This document shows, in pieces, positions 32,260 through 40,714 of a DNA stretch of 64,000 bases. The translations under genes and the position numbers were made by a program. Within the stretch, counting starts at the first letter, position 1. The number at the start of each line of letters is the position of its first letter. Under the pieces are notes generated by a model. That model saw only the letters and a list, made by a program, of their open reading frames with translations. It searched no databases and was not told where the DNA came from. The DNA is taken from contig NZ_CP107841.1 of assembly GCF_036346855.1 (NCBI RefSeq), positions 930,001-994,000 of the forward strand. The letters are read 5' to 3'. Origin of the DNA: Streptomyces europaeiscabiei (GTDB lineage Bacteria; Actinomycetota; Actinomycetes; Streptomycetales; Streptomycetaceae).

Positions 32260-33027
32260 TTGGACGCCCCCGACCTCCGTACGCTCGAAGCGCTCGGCCT
32301 CGCCGTGGCGCCGCGCGAGGACCCACTGAGCTATCCGGGCGCGTGGCCCGTCGAGTCGGCGCTCCTGGACGGCAACCGGATGCTGCCGCTGGACACACTC
32401 GTCTTCGAGGACCGGGTGCCCGTCCTCTCGGTCGGCTCCAACGCCTGCCCCGCGCAGCTCGTCCACAAGATGGCCGAGCGCGGTGTGGAGTGCCGGATCC
32501 CCATGGTCAAGGCGAGGGTCACGGGCATCGGCATCGGCGTCTCCGCCCACGTCAGCCTGCTCGGCTACCTGTCCGCGTCGCCGTTCCACTCCCCCGGCTC
32601 CACCGCCGAACTGTTCATCACCTGGCTCGACGAGGCGCAGCTCGCCGTGGTCGACGCGAGCGAGGGCGTCGACTCACCGACCGGCAACTTCCAGCGGGCC
32701 GCCCTGCCCGCCGCCGACTTCCGTGTCGAGCTGGAGTCGGGTGAACTCCTCGACCACGCCTGGATCTACGTCAACCGGTGGGGTGTCCTGCGCGACGGCG
32801 GCCCGGGCCCGCGCTCCCACCCGGGCCGGCAGCGCCCGCTCATCACCGAACTCCTCGCCTCGTCGGCCAAGTTGCGCGACCTGTTCGGCACCACCCCCGA
32901 CGAGTTCTGCGCCCGGGCGCGCGGCGACCGGGGGCTGTGCCTGCGGGGCAGGGAGCTGTTCGCCGAGCACAGGTGGACGACGGTGTCGGGTCTGGAGCAG
33001 TACGTGCGGCCCCACCCGCGGGCGTAG
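32260..33027 (+). CDS. Conserved hypothetical protein coupled to the LacI gene
   Basis: 255 residues from a TTG at 32260, three bases after the LacI stop, implying translational coupling; no separate ribosome site is seen, so the start is uncertain. VPVLSVGSNACPAQLVHKMAERG resembles the opening of gamma-glutamylcyclotransferase-like proteins (SVGSN), and the following ITWLDEAQLAVVDASEGVDSP and LDHAWIYVNRWGVLRDG fit a small beta-barrel. I do not assign a function. No membrane segment or signal peptide. Confidence 0.7.
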   Translation: MDAPDLRTLEALGLAVAPREDPLSYPGAWPVESALLDGNRMLPLDTLVFEDRVPVLSVGSNACPAQLVHKMAERGVECRIPMVKARVTGIGIGVSAHVSLLGYLSASPFHSPGSTAELFITWLDEAQLAVVDASEGVDSPTGNFQRAALPAADFRVELESGELLDHAWIYVNRWGVLRDGGPGPRSHPGRQRPLITELLASSAKLRDLFGTTPDEFCARARGDRGLCLRGRELFAEHRWTTVSGLEQYVRPHPRA

Positions 33028-33043
33028 GGCTGTGGGCCCGGCC

Positions 33044-34897
33044 TCAGCAGACGGGGAGGCCGGGCACCGGGGCGTCGTTGTCACCGCCCTGGATGTAGAC
33101 GTCGCTGACCCAGACGTTCGTGTTGCCGCTGTCGTCGTCGGTCTTCGCCCACCAGACGTTGGTCCACTCGCCCGAGGTCTCGCGGCGGCCCAGGTTCTGC
33201 TGGCAGTAGAAGTAGTTGGTGCCCTGCTTGAGGATGCCGACCTCGGTGCCGGCGGCGGTATAGGACTTCGCGGTGGTCCAGACCGTGCAGTTGTACTTTC
33301 CGCCGCCGATCGAGTGACAGACCGGTGCCTCCTCGGTCGCCCCTCCGGTCGTGTCCCCGCTGGTGGAGCCGCCGGAGGCGTCCGAACCCCCTGAGCCGCC
33401 ACCGGTGGTGCCGCCGCTCCCGTTCTTCGACGGGGAGGCGGACGCCTCGGTCCCCTTCTCGTCCTCCTTCACCTTTTCGCTCGGGCTCGGGGACTTCTTG
33501 TCGTCCTTCCCGCCCTCGCCGACGTCGGAGTCGGAGTCGGAGTCGTCGGAGAGGTCGACCGTGCCCCGGCTGCGGCCCGGGGAGGGGGTGCCGCTGATCG
33601 ATTCGTCGGCCGAGGGCTGAGCGCCCGTCTTCGCGTCGTCGTCCCCGGTGAGCAGCGCGACCGTGACGCCCGAGGCGGCGAGCACGACGGCGACGGCGAC
33701 GGCGGCGAGGAGTGCGCGGCCCTTGCGGGGCCGACTGCCGTTCGAGGACACGGTGGTGGCGGCTCCGGAAGCAGGTACCGGCACCCGCGGCGCGCCCGCA
33801 CCGGGCCCGTCGACCGCCGTGGACGCCCCCGTGCCGGGTCCCGGGACCGGCTGCGGCGGCCCGAAGCCGGGGGTCGGGCCCGGCGGGCCGGACCCGGCAC
33901 CCGCACCCGTGCCGCCGAGCCCCGAGCCCGCCGTCGGCGGTCCGAACCCCTGCGGCACCGACGGAACGCTCCGTTCGGTCTCCGCCCTCGGCCGAGGTGC
34001 CGGGCCGCCGCCCTGCCCCGCCGTCGGGGAGGCGAGCGTGCCCCCGGCGGCCACGGCCTCCAGCAGTTCACAGGCCCGGGCGGCGTCCGGGCGGTGCTCC
34101 GGGCGCTTGTCCATCAGCTGTCGCAGGACGGGCCCGAGCGGTCCGGCCCGCTGGGGTTCGGGCAGCGGGTCGGCCACGATCGCGGTGAGCGTCGACCAGG
34201 TGGACGTACGCCGGAACGGGGAGGCGCCCTCCACGGCCGCGTACAGGGTGGCGCCGAGTGCCCACACGTCGGAGGCGGGGCCGGGGTCGTTGCCCTGGGC
34301 GCGTTCGGGGGCCAGGTAGTCGAGGGAGCCGACGAGTTCGCCGCTGCGGGTGAGGTGGGTGGCGGAGCCGTCGCCCGGATCCTCCATGGTGGCGATACCG
34401 AAGTCGGTGAGGACGACGCGGCCCGAGCGGTCCAGGAGGATGTTGCCGGGCTTGACGTCGCGGTGCAGTACGCCGACCCGGTGGGCGGCGCCGAGGGCGT
34501 CCATGACCTTGGCGCCGATGGCGGCCGCCTCACGCGGGTCGAGCAGGCCCCGGTCGCGCAGGACGTCGTCGAGGGACAGCCCGTCGACCAGTTCCATGAC
34601 GATCAGCGGGCGCCCGTCGACCTCGGCCACGTCGTGCACGGCGACGACCCCGGGGTGCCGGACTCGGGCGGCGGCCCGTGCCTCGCGCTGCATCCGCACG
34701 CCCAGGTCGGCCAGTTCGGGCGCGCCCGCGTCCGTGTAGGTGCGCAGTTCCTTGAGGGCGACCTCACGGTGGAGCACCTCGTCCACGGCCCGCCAGACGA
34801 CGCCCATGCCGCCGCGTCCGAGCTGCTCCACGACCCGGTACCGTCCGGCGAGAACCCGCCCGGCACCGTCCGCCTGTTCGTTCGCCCCCGAAGACAC
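33044..34897 (-). CDS. Membrane Ser/Thr protein kinase (Hanks type) with secreted C-terminal domain
   Basis: About 617 residues. Kinase domain at about 15-270: GRGGMGVVWRAVD (glycine loop), EVALKELR (Lys), HRDVKPGNILLD (catalytic loop), TDFGIATMED (DFG). A long Pro/Gly linker follows, then one membrane helix (RALLAAVAVAVVLAASGVTVALL). The outside part has an Asp/Ser stretch (DDSDSDSDVGEGG), a low-complexity linker and a C-terminal domain with four Cys (PVCHSIGGGKYNC, NYFYCQQNLG, LPVC), perhaps SH3-like. There are no PASTA repeats. It may sense an envelope signal. GTG 34897 (AGGAACGAGG upstream) preferred; GTG 34921 also possible. Confidence 0.9.
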   Translation of the reverse strand: MSSGANEQADGAGRVLAGRYRVVEQLGRGGMGVVWRAVDEVLHREVALKELRTYTDAGAPELADLGVRMQREARAAARVRHPGVVAVHDVAEVDGRPLIVMELVDGLSLDDVLRDRGLLDPREAAAIGAKVMDALGAAHRVGVLHRDVKPGNILLDRSGRVVLTDFGIATMEDPGDGSATHLTRSGELVGSLDYLAPERAQGNDPGPASDVWALGATLYAAVEGASPFRRTSTWSTLTAIVADPLPEPQRAGPLGPVLRQLMDKRPEHRPDAARACELLEAVAAGGTLASPTAGQGGGPAPRPRAETERSVPSVPQGFGPPTAGSGLGGTGAGAGSGPPGPTPGFGPPQPVPGPGTGASTAVDGPGAGAPRVPVPASGAATTVSSNGSRPRKGRALLAAVAVAVVLAASGVTVALLTGDDDAKTGAQPSADESISGTPSPGRSRGTVDLSDDSDSDSDVGEGGKDDKKSPSPSEKVKEDEKGTEASASPSKNGSGGTTGGGSGGSDASGGSTSGDTTGGATEEAPVCHSIGGGKYNCTVWTTAKSYTAAGTEVGILKQGTNYFYCQQNLGRRETSGEWTNVWWAKTDDDSGNTNVWVSDVYIQGGDNDAPVPGLPVC

Positions 34898-35021
34898 CCG
34901 CGCCTCGTTCCTGTGACACACCGACGAATGGCGTACAGCCTAAGCCGTGGGTGGGGGCACCCCGAACCGGCGGCAACTGCTGTCACAGGACCGCTACTTG
35001 CCCGCCGTCCGGCCCACCCGC

Positions 35022-36329
35022 CTACTGGCCGGACGAGATCGTCAGATCCGCGCGGCGGGGTGCCGCGAAGCCCTCCAGATCGGCGCGGGCCAGGCCGGTC
35101 GCCCCGGACACCTCCTCGATGTCGAGGGCGCCGCAGTCCAGACCCCGCAGCAGATAGCCGCTGAGGGCCTTGGCCGTCGCGGGCTCGTCCATCACGTCGC
35201 CGCCGGCACGGTTGGCGTAGCGGGAGAGGCGGGCGGCGGCCTGCTCGTAGCCCTCGCGGTAGAAGGCGAAGACGGCCGCGTAGCGGGTGGGGATGTGGCC
35301 GGGGTGCATGTCCCAGCCCTGGTAGTAGGCGCGGGCCAGGGCGCGGCGGGTGAGGCCGTAGTGCAGTCGCCAGGCGTCGTGGACGTTCTCCGTCGGGCCG
35401 ACCGGCAGGACGTTGGTGGAGCCGTCCGAGAGGCGTACGCCGGTGCCGGCCGCCGCGACCTGCATGATCGCCTTGGCGTGGTCGGCAGCCGGGTGGTCGC
35501 TGGCCTGGTGGGCGGCGGAGACGCCGAGGCAGGCGCTGTAGTCGAAGGTGCCGTAGTGCAGGCCGGTGGCGCGGCCCTGCGCGGCGTCGATCATGCGGGC
35601 GACGGTGGCGGTGCCGTCGGCGGCGAGGATGGCCTGGCTGGTCTCGATCTGGATCTCGAAGCCGATCCGGCCGGCCTCCAGGCCGCGCGCCCTCTCGAAG
35701 GCCTCGAGGAGCCGGACCATGGCGGTGACCTGCTCGGCGTACGTCACCTTGGGCAGGGTCAGGACGAGCCCGTCGGGCAGGCCGCCGGCCTCCAGCAGGC
35801 CGGTGAGGAAGATGTCGAGGGTGCGGATGCCCCGGTCGCGCACCGGCGCCTCCATGCACTTCATGCGGATGCCCATGTACGGGGCCGCTGTGCCCTTGGC
35901 GTACGCCTCCGCGACCAGCCGGGCGGCGCGGGCGGCGGCCTCGTCCTCCTCGGCGTCCGGGCGCGGCCCGTAGCCGTCCTCGAAGTCGACGCGCAGGTCT
36001 TCGATCGGCTCGCGCTCCAGCTTGGCGCGGACGCGGTCGTACACGGGCCCGGCGAGGTCGTCGCCGAGGCCGAGGACGGCGGCGAAGGAGGTGGCGTCGG
36101 GGGCGTGCTCGTCGAGGGCGGCGAGGGCCCGGTCGCCCCAGGTGCGGAGGGTGTCGGAGGCGAAGACGTCACCGGGCACGTACACGGTGTGCACGGGCTG
36201 ACGGGTGCCCGGGTCGCCCGGGTAGCGGCGCTCCAGCTCCGCGTCGACGGGGGCGAGGGAGGCGCTGATCTCCTCGCTGACGGCGCCCGCGAGACTCGTC
36301 GCCACGTTCTCCTGCCGGCCCTGCCCCAT
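35022..36329 (-). CDS. HpcH/HpaI or CitE-like aldolase (DUF6986 family)
   Basis: 435 residues. TIM-barrel lyase elements: HTVYVPGDVF, RVDFEDGYGPRPDAEEDE (metal and substrate acidic residues), VLTLPKVTYAEQV and GRIGFEIQIETSQAIL, close to citrate-lyase beta-subunit and malyl-CoA lyase-like enzymes. I recall these larger proteins as DUF6986 in Streptomyces, where they often lie near malate synthase and allantoin genes. ATG at 36329 has GGAGGG upstream. A perfect TTCCGCA/TGCGGAA palindrome lies 16 bases further upstream, as expected for control by an IclR-type regulator. Substrate unknown. Confidence 0.82.
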   Translation of the reverse strand: MGQGRQENVATSLAGAVSEEISASLAPVDAELERRYPGDPGTRQPVHTVYVPGDVFASDTLRTWGDRALAALDEHAPDATSFAAVLGLGDDLAGPVYDRVRAKLEREPIEDLRVDFEDGYGPRPDAEEDEAAARAARLVAEAYAKGTAAPYMGIRMKCMEAPVRDRGIRTLDIFLTGLLEAGGLPDGLVLTLPKVTYAEQVTAMVRLLEAFERARGLEAGRIGFEIQIETSQAILAADGTATVARMIDAAQGRATGLHYGTFDYSACLGVSAAHQASDHPAADHAKAIMQVAAAGTGVRLSDGSTNVLPVGPTENVHDAWRLHYGLTRRALARAYYQGWDMHPGHIPTRYAAVFAFYREGYEQAAARLSRYANRAGGDVMDEPATAKALSGYLLRGLDCGALDIEEVSGATGLARADLEGFAAPRRADLTISSGQ

Positions 36330-36344
36330 TCCACACCCTCCATT

Positions 36345-36359
36345 TTCCGCACTGCGGAA
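36345..36359. promoter_or_regulatory. IclR-type operator palindrome
   Basis: TTCCGCA-C-TGCGGAA is a perfect 7-bp inverted repeat with one central base. The TTCCGC/GCGGAA form matches sites bound by IclR-family regulators such as those for glyoxylate and allantoin use. It overlaps the expected promoter of the citrate-lyase-like gene. Confidence 0.6.
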
Positions 36360-36521
36360 TCAAGAATCCGTATAACGAAGCTAACTGGCGATCTTCACCC
36401 TGGTCAACACCGTCTCGCAGTGGGATTCCCCATGCTCTCCCCCTGGTCACCGCCGACCCGCTCTCTTCTTCCGTATTCATCGGGCAAGATTCATTCTGAC
36501 TCCCAGAGGGAGGAGATCGCG

Positions 36522-37427
36522 TTGCCGAAAGAGGTCGGAGTGACGCGCCGCCAAGGACTCAGGTCCGCGGCCGCCGCCGCCATCGCCGTGCCGCTGCTGA
36601 CCACGGCGGGCTCGTCGCAGCCGGCGACCGCCGGTGAGCACGCGGGCGCCCTGAACGTCATGACGTTCAACGTGCGCTTCGCGACCGTCGTCGACGAGAC
36701 ACCGCGCTGGTCCGCGCGCCGCCCGGTGATGCGGGAGCTGCTGCGCCGCGAGCGACCGCACGTCATCGGGACCCAGGAGGGGCTGTACCAGCAGCTGCGC
36801 ATGATCGAGAGGGATCTGGGCGGGCACTACGACTGGATCGGCACCGGCCGAGGGGGCGGTAGCAAGGACGAGTTCATGGCGATCTTCTACGACACCCGCA
36901 GACTCGACCCGATCGAGTTCGATCACTTCTGGCTGTCCGACACCCCGTACGCGATCGCCTCCAACACCTGGGACGCGGACTGGCTGCGCATGGTGACCTG
37001 GGTCAAGTTCGCCGATCTCGCCGACGGCGGGCGGGAGTTCTACGTGCTCAACACCCATCTGGACAGCGTCAGCCAGTACGCGCGGGAGCGCTCCGCGAGG
37101 CTCATCGGCGAGACGATCGCGGGGTGGGACCGGTCGTCGCCGGTCATCGTCACCGGCGACTTCAACGCGGCCGCCCACGACAACCGGGTGTACGACCTGA
37201 TGCTGGACAGCGGGCTCGTGGACGCCTGGGACGCGGCGGCTTCGCGCAGCCCGGCGTACGGGACCTACCACGGCTACCGGGCGCTCAAGCCCGACGGCCG
37301 GCGCATCGACTGGATCCTCACCTCGCCCGGGGTGACCACGCACTGGGCGGCGATGAACACCTTCTCCGTCGACGGGCTGCACCCGAGCGACCATCTGCCG
37401 GTGCAGGCCTCGGTGACCCTGGGATGA
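36522..37427 (+). CDS. Secreted endonuclease/exonuclease/phosphatase-fold protein
   Basis: About 301 residues. The TTG at 36522 follows a very good AGGGAGGAG; GTG 36540 is an alternative. The N-terminus VTRRQGLRSAAAAAIAVPLL is a Tat-type twin-arginine signal. The EEP fold is clear: NVMTFNVRFATV, IGTQEGLYQQLRMIE (Glu metal ligand), VLNTHLDSVSQYARERSARL, VIVTGDFNAAAHDN (DFN) and RRIDWILTSPG with HPSDHLPVQASVTL (Asp-His). Such proteins hydrolyse phosphodiesters; secretion suggests scavenging of sugar phosphate or nucleic acid. A strong hairpin follows. Confidence 0.9.
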   Translation: MPKEVGVTRRQGLRSAAAAAIAVPLLTTAGSSQPATAGEHAGALNVMTFNVRFATVVDETPRWSARRPVMRELLRRERPHVIGTQEGLYQQLRMIERDLGGHYDWIGTGRGGGSKDEFMAIFYDTRRLDPIEFDHFWLSDTPYAIASNTWDADWLRMVTWVKFADLADGGREFYVLNTHLDSVSQYARERSARLIGETIAGWDRSSPVIVTGDFNAAAHDNRVYDLMLDSGLVDAWDAAASRSPAYGTYHGYRALKPDGRRIDWILTSPGVTTHWAAMNTFSVDGLHPSDHLPVQASVTLG

Positions 37428-37430
37428 GCC

Positions 37431-37468
37431 GAGGCCCCCGTGACCGTTCGTGCGGTCGCGGGGGCCTC
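37431..37468. terminator. Strong bidirectional terminator hairpin
   Basis: GAGGCCCCCGTGACCG (37431-37446) pairs with CGGTCGCGGGGGCCTC (37453-37468) with a single mismatch and a 6-base loop. It lies between the convergent phosphodiesterase-fold gene and etfA, so it can end both transcripts. Confidence 0.85.
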
Positions 37469-37494
37469 GGACGACTCGGGAGGAGTCAGGAGGT

Positions 37495-38457
37495 TCAGCC
37501 CTTGCGGGTGTTGATCTCCTCGGTGAGCTGCGGGACGACGTCGAAGAGGTCACCGACGACGCCGTAGTCGACGAGGTCGAAGATCGGGGCCTCGGCGTCC
37601 TTGTTGACGGCCACGATGGTCTTGGAGGTCTGCATGCCGGCGCGGTGCTGGATGGCGCCGGAGATGCCGTTGGCGATGTAGAGCTGCGGCGAGACGGACT
37701 TGCCGGTCTGGCCGACCTGGTTGGTGTGCGGGTACCAGCCTGCGTCCACCGCGGCGCGGGAGGCGCCCACGGCCGCGCCGAGGGAGTCGGCGAGGGCCTC
37801 GATGAGGGCGAAGTTCTCGGTGCCGTTGACGCCACGGCCGCCGGAGACGACGATCGCGGCCTCCGTCAGCTCCGGACGCCCGGTGGACTGGCGCGGGGTG
37901 CGGGCGGTGACCTTGGTGCCGGTGGCCAGCGCACCGAACGTCACGGCCAGCGCCTCGACCGCACCGGCGGCCGGAGCTGCCTCCACGGCGGCGGAGTTCG
38001 GCTTGACCGTGATGACCGGGGTGCCCTTGGAGATGCGGGACTTGGTGGTGAAGGAGGCGGCGAACACCGACTGCGTCGCGACCGGGCCCTCGTCACCGGC
38101 TTCGAGGTCGATGGCGTCGGTGATGATGCCGGAGCCGATGCGCACCGCCAGACGCGCGGCGATCTCCTTGCCCTCGGCGGAGGACGGCACCAGCACGGCG
38201 GCCGGGGACACGGCCTCGACCGCGGCCTGCAGCGCGTCGACCTTGGGCACGACCAGGTAGTCGGCGTACTCGGCGGCGTCGTGGGTGAGGACCTTGACCG
38301 CGCCGTGCTCGGCGAGGGCGGCGGCGGTGTCGGCGGCGCCGTTGCCGAGCGCGACGGCGACGGGCTCGCCGATGCGGCGGGCCAGGGTCAGCAGCTCAAG
38401 GGTGGGCTTGCGGACGGCGCCGTCCACGTGGTCGACGTAGACGAGAACTTCAGCCAT
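37495..38457 (-). CDS. etfA: Electron transfer flavoprotein subunit alpha
   Basis: 320 residues, the usual EtfA length. The C-terminal FAD-binding domain shows [60 protein letters not shown] and the final [19 protein letters not shown]. EtfA holds FAD and passes electrons from acyl-CoA dehydrogenases to ETF-quinone oxidoreductase. It follows etfB by 87 bases on the same strand, forming the etfBA operon. ATG at 38457 with AGGAGCAT upstream. Confidence 0.96.
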   Translation of the reverse strand: MAEVLVYVDHVDGAVRKPTLELLTLARRIGEPVAVALGNGAADTAAALAEHGAVKVLTHDAAEYADYLVVPKVDALQAAVEAVSPAAVLVPSSAEGKEIAARLAVRIGSGIITDAIDLEAGDEGPVATQSVFAASFTTKSRISKGTPVITVKPNSAAVEAAPAAGAVEALAVTFGALATGTKVTARTPRQSTGRPELTEAAIVVSGGRGVNGTENFALIEALADSLGAAVGASRAAVDAGWYPHTNQVGQTGKSVSPQLYIANGISGAIQHRAGMQTSKTIVAVNKDAEAPIFDLVDYGVVGDLFDVVPQLTEEINTRKG

Positions 38458-38544
38458 GGGAATGCTCCTGCGGATTGCGAAGTCTGAGGGGCGGTAAGGG
38501 AGTCGGGCCTCAGCCGGGCCGGGGGCCGCGGCGGGCCGCAGGGC

Positions 38545-39330
38545 CTAGATGAACTTCTGGCCCGCGAGGAACTCGGCGAGCTGCTTGCCGCCCTCGCCCT
38601 CGTCCTTGACGATCGTGCCGGCGGTGCGCGCCGGGCGTTCGGTCGCGGTGTCGACAGCCGTCCAGGCGCCTTCCAGACCGACCTCTTCCGCCTCGATGTC
38701 GAGGTCGGACAGGTCCCAGGACTGAACCGGCTTCTTCTTCGCCGCCATGATGCCCTTGAAGGACGGGTAACGCGCCTCGCCCGACTGGTCGGTGACCGAC
38801 ACGACCGCGGGCAGGGTGGCCTCGAGCTGCTCGGAGGCGGCGTCGCCGTCACGGCGGCCCTTGACCGTGCCGTCCTCGACGGAGATCTCGGACAGCAGCG
38901 TCACCTGCGGGACACCCAGACGCTCGGCCAGCAGCGCGGGAACGACGCCCATCGTGCCGTCGGTGGAGGCCATGCCGGAGATGACCAGGTCGTAGCCGGC
39001 CTTCTCGATCGCCTTCGCCAGGACCAGCGAGGTGCCGATCGCGTCGGTGCCGTGCAGGTCGTCGTCCTCGACGTGGATGGCCTTGTCTGCACCCATCGAC
39101 AGCGCCTTGCGCAGCGCGTCCTTGGCGTCCTCGGGGCCCACGGTCAGCACGGTGATCTCGGCGTCGTCGGCCTCGTCGGCGATCTGCAGCGCCTGCTCGA
39201 CCGCGTACTCGTCCAGCTCGGAGAGCAGGCCGTCCACGTCGTCACGGTCGACGGTCAGGTCATCGGCGAAGTGCCGGTCGCCAGTGGCGTCGGGCACGTA
39301 CTTCACAGTGACAACGATCCTCAAGCTCAC
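38545..39330 (-). CDS. etfB: Electron transfer flavoprotein subunit beta
   Basis: 261 residues, usual EtfB length. RIVVTVKYVPDATGDRHF is the standard opening; LLSELDEYAVEQALQIAD, ITVLTVGPEDAKDALRKALS, LVISGMASTDGTMGVVPALL and YPSFKGIMAAKKKPVQSWDL are family blocks; the AMP-binding region lies around residues 100-130. It forms the heterodimer with EtfA in the cytoplasm and feeds electrons from fatty-acid and amino-acid oxidation to the respiratory chain. Start GTG at 39330, upstream of etfA in one operon. Confidence 0.96.
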   Translation of the reverse strand: MSLRIVVTVKYVPDATGDRHFADDLTVDRDDVDGLLSELDEYAVEQALQIADEADDAEITVLTVGPEDAKDALRKALSMGADKAIHVEDDDLHGTDAIGTSLVLAKAIEKAGYDLVISGMASTDGTMGVVPALLAERLGVPQVTLLSEISVEDGTVKGRRDGDAASEQLEATLPAVVSVTDQSGEARYPSFKGIMAAKKKPVQSWDLSDLDIEAEEVGLEGAWTAVDTATERPARTAGTIVKDEGEGGKQLAEFLAGQKFI

Positions 39331-39534
39331 GCCGGCTCTCCTACTGCATCGTCATTTCCGGGCTGCCTTCTTCCAGGCAGCATAGGCGCCTGAAGCGGCC
39401 GATCCCGATCGGGGCGACCTGCGCTCCGGTCAGGATATTACTCGCCAGTACGACGCCTACGTTCCCGCATTCCGTGCCCGCTAAGCAAGCGCTTTGAACT
39501 GTGAGGTAGGCAACCCTGCGTAATCGGGCGGGAA

Positions 39535-40044
39535 TCAGTCTCGCAGACCGTTGAAGCGGCCCTGGTGGTACAGGAGTGGCCGCCCTGCGCCCGACGGGTC
39601 ACCCATGACCACCTCGGCGAGGACGATCCGGTGGTCACCCGCCGGCACGCGTGCCACCACCCGGCAGACCAGCCAGGCGAGCACGTCGTCGAGGACGGGA
39701 ACTCCCTTCGGTCCACTACGCCATCCGGTGGGATCCCCGAACCGGTCGGCACCGCTGCGGGCGAAGGTGGCGGCCAGTTCCCGCTGGTGCTCCCCGAGTA
39801 TGTGCACGCCCACATGGCGCGCCTCGGAGATCACCGGCCAGCTGGAGGCGCCCGTACCGATGCCGAACGAGAGCAGCGGGGGGTCCGCGGAGACCGAGGA
39901 GAGCGAGGTGGCGGTGAAGCCGACCGGGCCGGTGGCGTCCTGCGCGGTGATCACGGCGACGCCGGCGGCATGGCGCCGGAAGACGGAGCGCAGGAGGTCG
40001 GGGGAGGCGAGCTGGGGCGAACCGAGGCCGGAGGTGGCCGTCAT
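39535..40044 (-). CDS. Flavin reductase family protein
   Basis: 169 residues, the HpaC/SsuE-like FMN-binding split-barrel size. Family blocks: LRSVFRRHAAGVAVITAQDA, GPVGFTATSLSSVSADPPLL, FGIGTGASSWPVISEARHVG and HRIVLAEVVMGDPSGAGRPL. Such proteins supply reduced FMN to monooxygenases. The cysteine-type leader peptide 45 bases upstream suggests the gene answers sulfur supply, for example to support desulfonation. ATG at 40044 with AAGGAC upstream. The partner monooxygenase is not adjacent; the only luciferase-like gene in the window is the pseudogene 20 kb away. Confidence 0.9.
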   Translation of the reverse strand: MTATSGLGSPQLASPDLLRSVFRRHAAGVAVITAQDATGPVGFTATSLSSVSADPPLLSFGIGTGASSWPVISEARHVGVHILGEHQRELAATFARSGADRFGDPTGWRSGPKGVPVLDDVLAWLVCRVVARVPAGDHRIVLAEVVMGDPSGAGRPLLYHQGRFNGLRD

Positions 40045-40088
40045 GGAGTTGTCCTTCTGTTGGCGTCGACGAGCTGGCCCGGGCTTGT

Positions 40089-40169
40089 TCAGGGTCCCGG
40101 ACAGCGCGAACTCGCCGTGCGGACCAGGTCCACATGCGTGCGCTCGAAGAGAAGGAGTTCTCGGGGCAT
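40089..40169 (-). CDS. Cysteine-type leader peptide upstream of the flavin reductase gene
   Basis: A 26-residue ORF, MPRELLLFERTHVDLVRTAS followed by SRCPGP, ending 45 bases before the flavin reductase start. The RTHVDL-x-R-x-x-S-x-x-C pattern matches the actinobacterial leader peptide family known ahead of sulfur-related genes, and the single Cys codon lies four codons before the stop. It is far too short for normal gene finding. It is likely part of a translation-coupled control acting on the flavin reductase transcript. Confidence 0.75.
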   Translation of the reverse strand: MPRELLLFERTHVDLVRTASSRCPGP

Positions 40170-40225
40170 ACGGTCAGGCTGACGATAGGTGAGGCGTGCA
40201 GTCAAGTGCGTTCCGGCATGCGGCT

Positions 40226-40654
40226 TCACACGGCCTCACCGAGCGCGGCGATCACATCCGTCTTGCGCGGCTGCCCGGTTGCCCGTCGCACGATCCGGCC
40301 GTCGGCGTCGAGTACGAGCACGGTCGGCGTCTTGAGAATGCCGAGCCGGCGCACGAGGTCGAGGTGGTCTTCGGCGTCGATCTCCACGTGGGCGACGCCG
40401 GGGACCATTCCGGCCACCTCGGCGAGCACCCTGCGGGTCGCCCGGCACGGGGCGCAGAACGCGCTGGAGAACTGGACGAGCGTGGCCCGTTCGCCGAGCC
40501 CCTCCCCCAACTCCGCCGAACCGAGCCGCTTTTCGCCGTCCCGCCCGCGCACCCTGATTCTCCCGCTCCGCCGCCGATGCAGCACTCCGTAGACACTCGC
40601 CATGGCGAGCACGAGTCCACACACCACAAGTCCGGTCACAGCGCGCTTCAGCAT
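40226..40654 (-). CDS. Membrane-anchored thioredoxin-fold protein
   Basis: 142 residues. An N-terminal membrane helix (TGLVVCGLVLAMASVYGVLH) anchors a thioredoxin domain whose active site is FSSAFCAPCRATRR (Cys67-Ala-Pro-Cys70). The cis-Pro loop is ILKTPTVLVLDADG. The fold would face outside or inside depending on orientation; the positive HRRRSGR after the helix suggests the domain is cytoplasmic or close to the inner face. It lies divergent from the DUF4395 gene with 60 bases between, a pairing seen in actinobacteria, and next to the leader-controlled flavin reductase, so a thiol/sulfur role is likely. Confidence 0.88.
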   Translation of the reverse strand: MLKRAVTGLVVCGLVLAMASVYGVLHRRRSGRIRVRGRDGEKRLGSAELGEGLGERATLVQFSSAFCAPCRATRRVLAEVAGMVPGVAHVEIDAEDHLDLVRRLGILKTPTVLVLDADGRIVRRATGQPRKTDVIAALGEAV

Positions 40655-40714
40655 TCACAAGACTGCAAAAATTCCCGGCTCCCCAGAAAGATTGGCGTGC
40701 GGAATGCTTGACGC

